Shown one piece after another: positions 37,253 to 44,502 of a stretch of DNA of 64,000 nucleotides (position 1 is its first letter; each line of letters opens with the position of its first letter). This DNA comes from UBA1724 sp963621575. GTDB lineage: Bacteria > Verrucomicrobiota > Lentisphaeria > Oligosphaerales > Oligosphaeraceae. Location: NCBI GenBank assembly GCA_963621575.1, contig CAVFEH010000006.1:1-64000 (forward strand). Reading direction: 5' to 3'. A program made the position numbers and the translations under genes. The notes beneath the pieces were generated by a model. That model was not told the origin of the DNA. It saw only the letters and a program-made list of their open reading frames with translations, and ran no database searches.

Positions 37253-38029
37253 TTATTTTTTCGGCTCTTCCTTGGCGGGCGCCGCCTCCGGCTCGGCGGG
37301 CGGGTGGACGATGTCCTCCAGCAGTTGGCTGGCTGCCACGGTGATGTGCCCGTTGTTGAAGCCTGCCTTGCGGAGGCGTCGGTAGAAGGCGTCGGCCAGG
37401 GTGCGGACCATCTTTCCGGGGTTTCGGACGCTGGTGACCAGGAGCTGGCTGGTGGCCTTTGCGGCGTCGTTGGAGGAGCTGGAGAGCAGCGGCGCCAGGT
37501 CGTTGAGGGCGAAGTGCTGTTCCAGGAGCTCGGAGGCCTTGGTGTTCTCCACGATGAGGGAGACGAAGGGGCCCAGGAGGGAGAAGAGTTTCCGGCGCAT
37601 GGGGTTCCGGGACTGCTCCGGGTCGGTGGCCCCGCCGGTGATCAGATGGCCGATGCGGTTGCCCTTGAAGAAGATGGGCATGGCGATGATGGGGAATTTC
37701 AGCCCCTGGATGCCGGAGTTGATGTAGTTGATCTGGTGGGTGCTGCGCAACTGGAAGAGGATGTTCTGGAGACGCTCAGGCAGCTCCAGGGGCTCGCCGT
37801 CTTTCAGCGGGGTGCCCTCCAGGCCCAGGGGCGCCCGGACGATGAAGGCCTCCTTCTCTTCGTCCAGCATCAGCAGCGCCGCCTGGGTGGTCCCCATGAG
37901 GCGGCAGGTCAGGTCCACGATCTTGTGGAGGCCCTCGTCCACGGAGTAGCTCTCCTTCATGGCCTCGTTCAGCAACATCAGCACGTCCACGCTGCGCTCG
38001 AACGGGCTCTTGTTATCGGTTTCGCTCAT
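37253..38029 (-). CDS. GAF-domain protein coupled to holA
   Basis: 258 residues. A single GAF-like domain spans about residues 12-175 (YSVDEGLHKIVDLTCRLMGT, then FPIIAMPIFFKGNRIGHLITGG). A helical segment and an Ala/Glu/Lys/Pro tail follow (PAEPEAAPAKEEPKK). There is no kinase, cyclase or DNA-binding domain, so it is a stand-alone sensor or adaptor of unknown ligand. Its ATG overlaps the holA stop as ATGA (38026-38029). Confidence 0.75.
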   Translation of the reverse strand: MSETDNKSPFERSVDVLMLLNEAMKESYSVDEGLHKIVDLTCRLMGTTQAALLMLDEEKEAFIVRAPLGLEGTPLKDGEPLELPERLQNILFQLRSTHQINYINSGIQGLKFPIIAMPIFFKGNRIGHLITGGATDPEQSRNPMRRKLFSLLGPFVSLIVENTKASELLEQHFALNDLAPLLSSSSNDAAKATSQLLVTSVRNPGKMVRTLADAFYRRLRKAGFNNGHITVAASQLLEDIVHPPAEPEAAPAKEEPKK

Positions 38030-39369
38030 GGGCGGATGCCCTCCTTCGGCAGGGTTTGACAGAGAAAGTTTTCCAGGACCAGCAATTCGTTGGAGGCGCC
38101 GCCGCTGTTGATGGCGGAAATGGCGTCCCGGAGACGCTGGATGGCGCGCAGCAATTCCCGGGGAGTGTAGTTCATGCACTGGTCGGCGAGGATTTTGATG
38201 CGCCAGGGCTTCTGGGCGACGGCTTCGCCGTATTTCTCCACGAGGTCCTTCTTGCCGTTCGCATCGAGGGACTCCAGATGGTTCATCAGGGCGGGCCCGT
38301 TGCGGAAATGCATTTCCGCCAGGCAGAGGCGGAGGGCCATGTAGTAGCGGAACTGCTTTGCCAGGGCGTACAGGATCATTCGGGCGTCGATCAAGGGTTT
38401 TCTGCTGACGCTGGCGATTTGCTCCGTCAGGGAGAGGGCCAGGGAGAGGTTGCGGGCTCCCACGGGGTCTCCCAGGGACCAGTTTTCCGGGGCCTCGTAG
38501 GTGGAGCAGAGGAGTCGCACGGCCTCTGCGGAGATGGGGGTCGCGCCATCGCCACCCATGTAGCAGGTCAGCTTTTCCAGCTCCTTGTCAACGTAGGCAA
38601 GGTTCCAGCCAAGTGCGTTCACCATGGCGGTGCGGGCTTCGGCGGAGATGGTGACGCCCTTCTGCGCTGCGCAGTTGGCGATTATGGTCGCCATCTCCGT
38701 TTCCCAGTGCTTTGGCTTTTTGGCTTTTGCGTCACCGTTGGCCGGGTCGCAGTCTTCTGCCTTTCCGAGACCCTGGCAGATGGCGTACAGGGGGCTGGTT
38801 TTGGCGCAGCCCGTTCCTTCCAGGAGCAGGTAGATGTCTTTGGGGAATTCGGGTCGGGGGTCCTGGGTGGGCGGGTCGCCCTCCTGAGCGGGGCGCTTGA
38901 ACTTGTACAGGAACTTGGCCAGGGCGCGGACACCCAAGGGGTCCGGTTCGTCTTCGTTGAATTCAATCTCAGGGGGGGCGCCTGGCTTCCGGGGCTTGCG
39001 GGGCTTTTTCGGCGTGCCATCCCCTTTCTTGTCATTGCTCGAAGACGCCTCATTGTTTGAAGACTCCTTCTCGGAGGTGGAGAAGTACTGGAAGCGCTTG
39101 AGCCAGATGGTCTTGTTGTCCCTCTTCATGAAGGGCGGCTCCCGGAGGGAGCTGATGACCCTTGGAAGCATCTGGGAGGCGGGGGACTCGTCGCCTTCCG
39201 AAATGATATCCACGGAGAATTCGTCTGGCGATTCTCCCGCCAGCAATCGGAAGAGCTCCTCGGCGCGGGCGTGGACGCGGGCGCTGTTGGTGCCCGTTAC
39301 CAGGTAGACATGGGTCTTCTTGGCCTCCTCTTCTTTTTTCTTCTGTTCGGAAGTGCTCGCCATGGGCAT
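38026..39369 (-). CDS. holA: DNA polymerase III delta subunit (HolA-like)
   Basis: Probable delta subunit, the clamp-loader wrench that opens the beta clamp. 447 residues, longer than the usual 330-350. The start resembles HolA (HVYLVTGTNSARVHARAEELFRL), and the C-terminal helical domain fits (TIIANCAAQKGVTISAEART, then ELLRAIQRLRDAISAINSG). Residues about 98-146 are an unusual insert of Ser/Asn, then Lys/Pro (KKPRKPRKPGAPP), then acidic residues. The ATG at 39369 has GGCAGG upstream; a second ATG two codons later is also possible. First gene of the long minus-strand run. Confidence 0.8.
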   Translation of the reverse strand: MPMASTSEQKKKEEEAKKTHVYLVTGTNSARVHARAEELFRLLAGESPDEFSVDIISEGDESPASQMLPRVISSLREPPFMKRDNKTIWLKRFQYFSTSEKESSNNEASSSNDKKGDGTPKKPRKPRKPGAPPEIEFNEDEPDPLGVRALAKFLYKFKRPAQEGDPPTQDPRPEFPKDIYLLLEGTGCAKTSPLYAICQGLGKAEDCDPANGDAKAKKPKHWETEMATIIANCAAQKGVTISAEARTAMVNALGWNLAYVDKELEKLTCYMGGDGATPISAEAVRLLCSTYEAPENWSLGDPVGARNLSLALSLTEQIASVSRKPLIDARMILYALAKQFRYYMALRLCLAEMHFRNGPALMNHLESLDANGKKDLVEKYGEAVAQKPWRIKILADQCMNYTPRELLRAIQRLRDAISAINSGGASNELLVLENFLCQTLPKEGIRP

Positions 39370-39477
39370 GTACTGTAATGCCTGCCCCCCTGTCGGATGA
39401 TGCCTCGCCTGTTCACGCAAATCGTGCCTCTCGGCCTGTGACTCAACGTAGGGATTTCCATGTGCGGCCTTGTACAC

Positions 39478-39518
39478 GGAAAACGGCCCTGCGGCAGGGG
39501 GCCGCGGGGCCGTTTTCC
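39478..39518 (-). terminator. Hairpin terminator after sudA
   Basis: A 12-bp outer stem (39478-39489 with 39507-39518) is topped by a 4-bp inner stem. The minus-strand 3' arm ends in GTTTTCC. It begins 21 nt past the sudA stop codon. Confidence 0.7.
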
Positions 39519-39538
39519 GGGGGGATGCCTGGGACTTT

Positions 39539-40966
39539 TCAGTGCCGGTCCAGATACCGGTTGATGCCGCGGGCGGCCTTTCGGCCCTCCCCCATGGCGA
39601 GGATGACGGTGGCGGCTCCCAGGACGATGTCACCGCCGGCGAAGACGCCGGGGATGGAGGTCTCGTTGGTCTCGGGATCCACCACGATGTTCCCTCTCTT
39701 GTTGATTTCCAGGCCGGGGGTGGTGGCGGAGATGAGGGGATTGGAGCCGTTGCCCACGGCGACGATGACGGTGTCCACATCCAGGGTGAACTCGCTGCCG
39801 GGGATTTCCACGGGGGAGCGCCGCCCGGAGGCGTCGGGTTCGCCCAGCTCGTATTTCAGGCACTCCAAGGCGCGGACGCGCCCCTGTTCATCGCCGAGGA
39901 TCTGTTTGGCGTTCTGGAGAGTGCGGAATTCCACGCCTTCTTCCTGCGCGTGGTGGATCTCCTCCTTCCGGGCGGGGATCTCCACCAGGGAGCGGCGGTA
40001 GACCAGGTAGACCTTCTCGGCGCCCAGGCGCAATGCCATTCGGCTGGCGTCCATGGCCACATTTCCGCCACCCAGGACCGCCACGCGCTTTCCGTGCCAG
40101 TAGGGGGTGTCCGCCTCGCCTTCGCGGTAGGCCTTCATGAGGTTTGCGCGGGTGAGGTATTCGTTGGCGCTGAAGACTCCGGTGAGGTTTTCGCCGGGGA
40201 TGTCCATGAACTTGGGCAATCCGGCGCCGGCGCCCACGAAGACGGCGTCAAAGCCGTCCTTCTCCATGAGGTCGGTGAGCTTCCTGGTGCGGCCTACCAC
40301 ATAGTTGGTCTCCAGATGGACGCCCAGATTCCGCAGGCCCTGGATCTCCCGGTGGACGATGGCCTTGGGGAGACGGAATTCGGGGATGCCGTAGACGAGC
40401 ACTCCGCCGGGTTGGTGGAAGGCCTCGAAGACGGTGACCTCGTGCCCGGCGCGGGCGCAGTCGGCGGCCACGGTGATGGAGGCGGGGCCGGAGCCGATGA
40501 CGGCGACGCGCCGCCCTGTCGCGGGGGCCTTTTCGGGGGCGGTGTCCCGGGCGCTTTCGGGCTGTTGTGTCGCCAGGTCGGCGCAGAAGCGCTCCACGCG
40601 CCCGATGGCCACGGCCTTGTCAACGTCCTTGAAGATTTTTCCCACGGTGCAGTTTTTTTGGCATTGCTTCTCCTGGGGGCAGACGCGCCCGCATACTGCG
40701 GGAAGCAGGGAACTTCTCCGGATGGTGGCCAGGGCACCGGCGAAGTCGCCTGTGGAGGCCTGTTCCAGGAAGGCGGGGATGTCGATTGCGACGGGGCAGC
40801 CCTCCACGCAGGGGCGGTTGGCGCAGTGGAGGCATCGGGAGGCCTCCAGCTGTGCCTGGGCGGGGGTATAGCCCAGGGCGACCTCTTTCATGTTGTGCGC
40901 GCGGATCCCCGGTTCCTGTTCCGGCATGGCCTGGGGGGGGATCGCCATTTTTTCCTTGGGAGTCAT
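39539..40966 (-). CDS. SudA/NfnB-type flavoprotein (GltD/GltA-like)
   Basis: FAD/NAD(P)H oxidoreductase of the glutamate-synthase small-subunit family, 475 residues. The N-terminal 4Fe-4S region has CLHCANRPCVEGCP and CGRVCPQEKQCQKNC. The FAD dinucleotide fold is VAVIGSGPASITVAADCA, the second (NADPH) fold is VAVLGGGNVAMDASRMAL, and the C-terminus has IPGVFAGGDIVLGAATVILA. Its stop-side partner overlap (ATGA, 40963-40966) with the FNR-like gene points to the SudAB/NfnAB pair rather than GltBD. No full-length gltB is in the window. It could be a ferredoxin:NADP transhydrogenase or a glutamate-synthase reductase subunit. Confidence 0.88.
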   Translation of the reverse strand: MTPKEKMAIPPQAMPEQEPGIRAHNMKEVALGYTPAQAQLEASRCLHCANRPCVEGCPVAIDIPAFLEQASTGDFAGALATIRRSSLLPAVCGRVCPQEKQCQKNCTVGKIFKDVDKAVAIGRVERFCADLATQQPESARDTAPEKAPATGRRVAVIGSGPASITVAADCARAGHEVTVFEAFHQPGGVLVYGIPEFRLPKAIVHREIQGLRNLGVHLETNYVVGRTRKLTDLMEKDGFDAVFVGAGAGLPKFMDIPGENLTGVFSANEYLTRANLMKAYREGEADTPYWHGKRVAVLGGGNVAMDASRMALRLGAEKVYLVYRRSLVEIPARKEEIHHAQEEGVEFRTLQNAKQILGDEQGRVRALECLKYELGEPDASGRRSPVEIPGSEFTLDVDTVIVAVGNGSNPLISATTPGLEINKRGNIVVDPETNETSIPGVFAGGDIVLGAATVILAMGEGRKAARGINRYLDRH

Positions 40967-41820
40967 TTCGTGAAGAGTCCTGCTTTGCAAAGGTGTTCGC
41001 GTGCCTGGGCTTCCTGGGGCTTGAAGGCGCCCATGCGCTGGATCATCTGGTCCCAGTCCACTTCGTGGGCATCGAATTCGGGACCGTCCACGCAGACGAA
41101 GCGAGTCCTGCCGCCTACGGTGACGCGGCAGCCGCCACACATGCCCGTGCCGTCAATCATGATGGTGTTGAGGGAAACGGTGGTCTTGACGCCGAAGGGC
41201 TTGGTGGCCAGGGCGCAGAATTTCATCATGATGGGCGGCCCGATGGCGATGACTTCGTCAACCTCGCCGGCCTGGCAAAGTTCCTTGAGGGGGTCGGTGA
41301 CCACGCCCTTCCGCCCGGAGGAGCCGTCGTCGGTGATGAGGATCAGACGGTCGCCGGCGATGCGCCGCATCTCTTCTTCCATGACGAAGAGGCCCTTGTT
41401 GCGTGCGCCCATGATGATTGTCACCTGGTTCCCGGCGGCCTTGAGGGCCTGGGCAATGGGGTGCATGGGGGCCACGCCGATTCCGCCGCCTACGCAGACC
41501 ACGCGGCCCGGCTTCTCGCCATTCTCGCCGCGGATGGCGGTGGGCCGTCCCAGGGGGCCCAGGATGGCGGGAATGGCGTCCCCGACGCCCAGGGCGGCCA
41601 GGCGCGTGGTGGTGGCGCCGACTTTCTGGAAAATAAGGGTGATGGTGCCCCTCTCGGGATCGGCGTCGGCGATGGTGAGGGGGATTCTCTCCCCTAGCTC
41701 CTGGTCCACCATGAGGATGATGAACTGTCCGGCCTTCCGTTCGCGGGCGATGAGGGGCGCCTCCACTTCCAGCAGGAAGACGTTCTCCGAAAGCTGTTGT
41801 TTTTTGAGGATCTTGTGCAT
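40963..41820 (-). CDS. SudB/NfnA-type FAD/NAD-binding subunit
   Basis: Ferredoxin-NADP-reductase-like subunit, 285 residues, related to sulfide dehydrogenase SudB, NfnA and dihydroorotate-dehydrogenase PyrK. The FAD domain has KAGQFIILMVDQELGERIPL, the NAD domain has VVCVGGGIGVAPMHPIAQAL, and the 2Fe-2S loop is GTGMCGGCRVTVGG with FVCVDGPEFDAHEVDW, typical of NfnA/SudB. Translationally coupled to the downstream SudA-like gene. Together they would shuttle electrons between NADH, NADPH and ferredoxin. Confidence 0.88.
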   Translation of the reverse strand: MHKILKKQQLSENVFLLEVEAPLIARERKAGQFIILMVDQELGERIPLTIADADPERGTITLIFQKVGATTTRLAALGVGDAIPAILGPLGRPTAIRGENGEKPGRVVCVGGGIGVAPMHPIAQALKAAGNQVTIIMGARNKGLFVMEEEMRRIAGDRLILITDDGSSGRKGVVTDPLKELCQAGEVDEVIAIGPPIMMKFCALATKPFGVKTTVSLNTIMIDGTGMCGGCRVTVGGRTRFVCVDGPEFDAHEVDWDQMIQRMGAFKPQEAQAREHLCKAGLFTK

Positions 41821-41919
41821 AACTTGGGAGGGGGGATAGTCCGTCCCGCGACTCCCGGGGAGGAGCTCCGGCGACTGCGTGTGTGTGCGGCCGGCGTGTT
41901 CTCCCGGGGGAGGTTGCAG

Positions 41920-41971
41920 GACAGGAAAACCCCTGCCGCGTGCCCGGCGGGGTCGCCGTGGGCGGCAGGGG
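41920..41971 (-). terminator. Rho-independent terminator after gdhA
   Basis: Minus strand: a two-tier hairpin with outer arms 41963-41971 and 41930-41938 (9 bp) and inner arms 41954-41958 and 41945-41949 (5 bp). It is followed by TTTTCCTGT. It lies about 70 nt past the gdhA stop. Confidence 0.8.
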
Positions 41972-42037
41972 AGTCGGGCGGGGAATCCGGATGCGCCGGG
42001 CGCCCCGCCTCGGATGTGCCGTGGGGGAGGGGGAATC

Positions 42038-43408
42038 CTACACGCCCTGGGCCAGCATGGCGTCGGCAACCTTGGTGAAGCCGGCGATGTTGGCGCCCAT
42101 GACATAGTTCCCCTCATGGCCGTACTTGGCGGCGGCCTGGTAGGCGTTGTCGTGGATGGCCCCCATGATGCCCTTCAACTTGCCGTCGACTTCGGCGGCG
42201 CTCCAGGAGAGGCGCTCGGAGTTCTGGGTCATCTCCAGGCCGCTGGTGGCGACACCGCCGGCGTTGGCGGCCTTGCCGGGAGCGTAGAGGATCTTGGCCT
42301 CCAGGAAGGCCTCGACCGCCTCGGGGGTGGAGGGCATGTTGGCGCCCTCGGCCACCAGCGTGCAGCCGTGTGCAAGCAGGTACTTGGCGTCGGATCCGTC
42401 CAGCTCGTTCTGGCGGCTGCAGGGGAACGCGCAGTCCACGTGGGAGACGACCTGCCAGGGGCGGGCCTTGGGGAAGAACTTGGCGCCGGGGACATCCTTG
42501 ACGATCTCGCTGAGCTCGCCGCGGCGGACACCCTTGAGCTCCATGATCAGGGAGAGGGTCTCGGGGGTGATGCCGCCTTCGACATAGAGGGCGCCGGAGC
42601 GGTCGGAGAGGGTCACCACCTTCGCGCCCAGCTCCATGAGCTTCTGGGCGGCGAAGCCGGCCACGTTGCCGGCGCCGGAGACGGCGCAGACCTTGCCGTC
42701 GAAGGTGCCCTTCTTCACAGCCAGCATGTTCTGGGCGAAGTAGACGCAACCGTAGCCGGTGGCCTCGGGACGGATCAGGGAGCCGCCGAAGGAGAGTCCC
42801 TTGCCGGTCAGCACGCCAGTCCAGTCGTTGCGGATGCGGCGGTAGGCGCCGAAGAGATAGCCGATTTCGCGGCCGCCCACGTTCATGTCGCCGGCGGGCA
42901 CGTCGGTGTCGGGGCCGATGTGGCGGAAAAGCTCGTTCATGAAGCTCTGGCAGAAGCGCATGACCTCCATGTCGCTGCATCGCACGCCGGGGGTGTGGGG
43001 GCTCTGCTTGGGGTTGAAGTCGCTGCCGCCCTTGGCGCCGCCCATGGGCAGGGTGGTCAGGGAGTTCTTGAAGACCTGCTCGAAGCCCAGGAACTTCAGG
43101 ACGGAGAGGTTCACGGTGGGGTCGAAGCGGAGGCCGCCCTTGAAGGGGCCGATGGCGGAGTTGAACTGCACACGATAGCCGCGGTTCACACGGACGATGC
43201 CCTTGTCGTCAACCCAGGGGACACGGAACAGGATGATGCGCTCGGGCTCCACCAGGCGCTCCAGGATGGACTGGCTCTGGTAGGCGGGGTTGGCGTCGAT
43301 GACGGGGGCGAGGGTGGTCAGAACCTCCTCCACGGCCTGCAGGAACTCAGGCTGGTCGGCGTTCTTGGCGCGGACATCCGCGAGGACGGAATCAATGTAC
43401 TGGCTCAT
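42038..43408 (-). CDS. gdhA: NADP-type glutamate dehydrogenase
   Basis: Reductive amination of 2-oxoglutarate by ammonium. 456 residues, the length of hexameric bacterial GDH. Substrate and catalytic segments are present: GPFKGGLRFDPTVNLSVLKF, LTTLPMGGAKGGSDFNPK with the catalytic Lys, and VPAGDMNVGGREIGYLFGAY. The coenzyme fold is VCAVSGAGNVAGFAAQKLME and the Ser/Asp following it suits NADP. The ATG at 43408 gives the family start. A sigma54-type promoter and two operator-like repeats lie upstream (43621-43728), implying nitrogen-responsive control by the nearby activator. Confidence 0.95.
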   Translation of the reverse strand: MSQYIDSVLADVRAKNADQPEFLQAVEEVLTTLAPVIDANPAYQSQSILERLVEPERIILFRVPWVDDKGIVRVNRGYRVQFNSAIGPFKGGLRFDPTVNLSVLKFLGFEQVFKNSLTTLPMGGAKGGSDFNPKQSPHTPGVRCSDMEVMRFCQSFMNELFRHIGPDTDVPAGDMNVGGREIGYLFGAYRRIRNDWTGVLTGKGLSFGGSLIRPEATGYGCVYFAQNMLAVKKGTFDGKVCAVSGAGNVAGFAAQKLMELGAKVVTLSDRSGALYVEGGITPETLSLIMELKGVRRGELSEIVKDVPGAKFFPKARPWQVVSHVDCAFPCSRQNELDGSDAKYLLAHGCTLVAEGANMPSTPEAVEAFLEAKILYAPGKAANAGGVATSGLEMTQNSERLSWSAAEVDGKLKGIMGAIHDNAYQAAAKYGHEGNYVMGANIAGFTKVADAMLAQGV

Positions 43409-43620
43409 CTTGAAACAATGCTTCGGAAACGTTGGGGTGGGATCGGGGACCGGAATCGGAGAAACACAAAAAAAAACGACGTCCGGCACGCCGCAGGGTC
43501 CGGAAAACAGGCCGGAAATTCCCCAGGCACACAATGCCGGCGGGGAAAAAGGAGCGGGCGTGGGCGGAGACGGGCAGGGGCATTCTCCCCCCCCTTGTTG
43601 CTCCCGCTGTCGGGCGGGAA

Positions 43621-43636
43621 AGCAAAATATATGCCG
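43621..43636 (-). promoter_or_regulatory. Sigma54 -24/-12 promoter of gdhA
   Basis: The minus strand reads CGGCATA-TATT-TTGCT, with the invariant GG (43634-43635) and GC (43622-43623) exactly 12 nt apart. The consensus is TGGCACG-N4-TTGCW. The predicted start is near 43611, giving a leader of about 200 nt to the gdhA ATG. Confidence 0.65.
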
Positions 43637-43682
43637 CAGTGGGTGGTTTTCCTGGAATTCAGGGAAAAACACCTCCTGTGTT

Positions 43683-43697
43683 TTACAAAATATGTAA
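43683..43697. promoter_or_regulatory. Activator-site candidate 1 for gdhA
   Basis: TTACA-AAATA-TGTAA is a perfect inverted repeat with 5-bp arms and a 5-nt spacer. Its centre is about 79 bp upstream of the predicted gdhA transcription start, a normal enhancer distance for sigma54 activators. Confidence 0.55.
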
Positions 43698-43700
43698 GAT

Positions 43701-43733
43701 TAAAAGGCGATTGCTACATTTCTTGTAATCGCC
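43701..43733 (-). terminator. Rho-independent terminator after the gltB-fragment gene
   Basis: Minus strand: GGCGATTA and its partner (43733-43727 with 43712-43706) pair over at least 7 bp, extendable with a G-T pair, and are followed by TTTTAATCTT. It starts 3 nt past the stop codon. Confidence 0.7.
43714..43728. promoter_or_regulatory. Activator-site candidate 2 for gdhA
   Basis: CTACA-TTTCT-TGTAA matches the neighbouring site with one mismatch. The centres are 31 bp apart, about three helical turns, so two dimers would sit on the same face. It overlaps the terminator hairpin of the gltB-fragment gene. Confidence 0.45.
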
Positions 43734-43735
43734 CT

Positions 43736-44284
43736 TCAAGATCCTGTCGCCTCAATCTTCACGAAGTTCCCGCGCTGGTTTTTCCAGTCTTCCAGGAGTT
43801 CCTTTGCCCTTGGGGAGTTGGTGACTGCCACGTGTTCCCGGACGAGCCGTTTGAGGGTCTTTTCCTCGGAGGTGTCGGGGAGGATTCTTTTCGCGGGGTT
43901 TGTGGGTCGGTGGAGGAGTTCGCCGGCGGGGTCGTAGGCGTAGGCGGAGCCTGCGGCGACGACGCTGGCGAAGTCTTTCCCCGGGAATGTGAGGATGAGC
44001 GCCCTTCCGCCGCGGACTTCCCGGCAGTCGCCGGGGGCTGCGGCATCGGCAACGAAAGTGATGCCTTCCATGGAAGACTCGCCAACCACTTCCTCCATGG
44101 CGCCCAGGATGTGGATGGTCATCCACTCGGGTTTGGCAGAGGGTTTCTCCGTCGCGGCGGCTCCACCCTTCCGGGGGGCGTCAGCCACTCGGGAAACACC
44201 CGCCGCAACGCCACGGCGGGCCTTCGGGGCGCGCCCGCGGTCCAGCAGGGGGGCGGGATTCTCATTGTGGGAGTCGTCTTTCAT
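43736..44284 (-). CDS. Stand-alone GltB C-terminal-domain fragment protein
   Basis: 182 residues. The last 85 match the end of glutamate synthase large subunit: GGRALILTFPGKDFASVVAA then AGSAYAYDPAGELLHRP parallels the final turns of the GXGXG helix (usual VLGPTGRNFAAGMSGGIAYV), and LVREHVAVTNSPRAKELLED parallels the closing helices of GltB. The glutaminase, FMN and Fe-S parts are absent. The first 75 residues are basic, Ala/Pro-rich and probably disordered. It cannot be a synthase. Its perfect sigma54 promoter argues against a dead pseudogene, so a regulatory or scaffold role beside gdhA and the SudA/GltD-like protein is my guess. Confidence 0.7.
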   Translation of the reverse strand: MKDDSHNENPAPLLDRGRAPKARRGVAAGVSRVADAPRKGGAAATEKPSAKPEWMTIHILGAMEEVVGESSMEGITFVADAAAPGDCREVRGGRALILTFPGKDFASVVAAGSAYAYDPAGELLHRPTNPAKRILPDTSEEKTLKRLVREHVAVTNSPRAKELLEDWKNQRGNFVKIEATGS

Positions 44285-44329
44285 GGAGGAGGTGGGGATT
44301 CTTGCCGGGATGACTTTTGATGCAAAAAG

Positions 44330-44345
44330 AGCAAGGGGCGTGCCA
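44330..44345 (-). promoter_or_regulatory. Perfect sigma54 promoter of the gltB-fragment gene
   Basis: The minus strand reads TGGCACG-CCCC-TTGCT, an exact match to the -24/-12 consensus (TGGCACG-N4-TTGCW) with correct 12-nt GG-to-GC spacing. The predicted start is near 44319, 35 nt before the ATG at 44284. Confidence 0.85.
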
Positions 44346-44375
44346 GACGAGGGGCGGAAAAATGCCTCCGAAGAC

Positions 44376-44392
44376 ATTACAGGAAATGTAAT
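44376..44392. promoter_or_regulatory. Shared activator site between divergent sigma54 promoters
   Basis: ATTACA-GGAAA-TGTAAT is a perfect inverted repeat with 6-bp arms and a 5-nt spacer. Its centre lies about 79 bp upstream of the predicted start of the activator gene and about 65 bp upstream of that of the gltB-fragment gene. The core is the same as at gdhA. Confidence 0.6.
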
Positions 44393-44406
44393 GAATGCGC
44401 GTCAAT

Positions 44407-44419
44407 GGATTACATTTCC
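44407..44419. promoter_or_regulatory. Secondary half-site, GGATTACATTTCC
   Basis: It contains ATTACATTTCC, the reverse complement of GGAAATGTAAT at 44382-44392, so the two segments form an 11-bp inverted repeat 16 nt apart. The right-hand TGTAA arm is missing here. It may be a weaker second activator site about 30 bp from the first. Confidence 0.45.
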
Positions 44420-44436
44420 CTGTCGGACGCAGCCGC

Positions 44437-44452
44437 TGGCATGGTGGTTGCT
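44437..44452 (+). promoter_or_regulatory. Sigma54 promoter of the NifA-like activator gene
   Basis: TGGCATG-GTGG-TTGCT matches the -24/-12 consensus at 11 of 12 defined positions with correct spacing (GG 44438-44439, GC 44450-44451). The predicted start is near 44463, 40 nt before the ATG at 44503. With the upstream site this implies positive autoregulation. Confidence 0.8.
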
Positions 44453-44502
44453 CCTTCCTGAAACCTTCTTTCCCCCCCTTTTTCCTTTCCCTTCTTTCCT
44501 CC

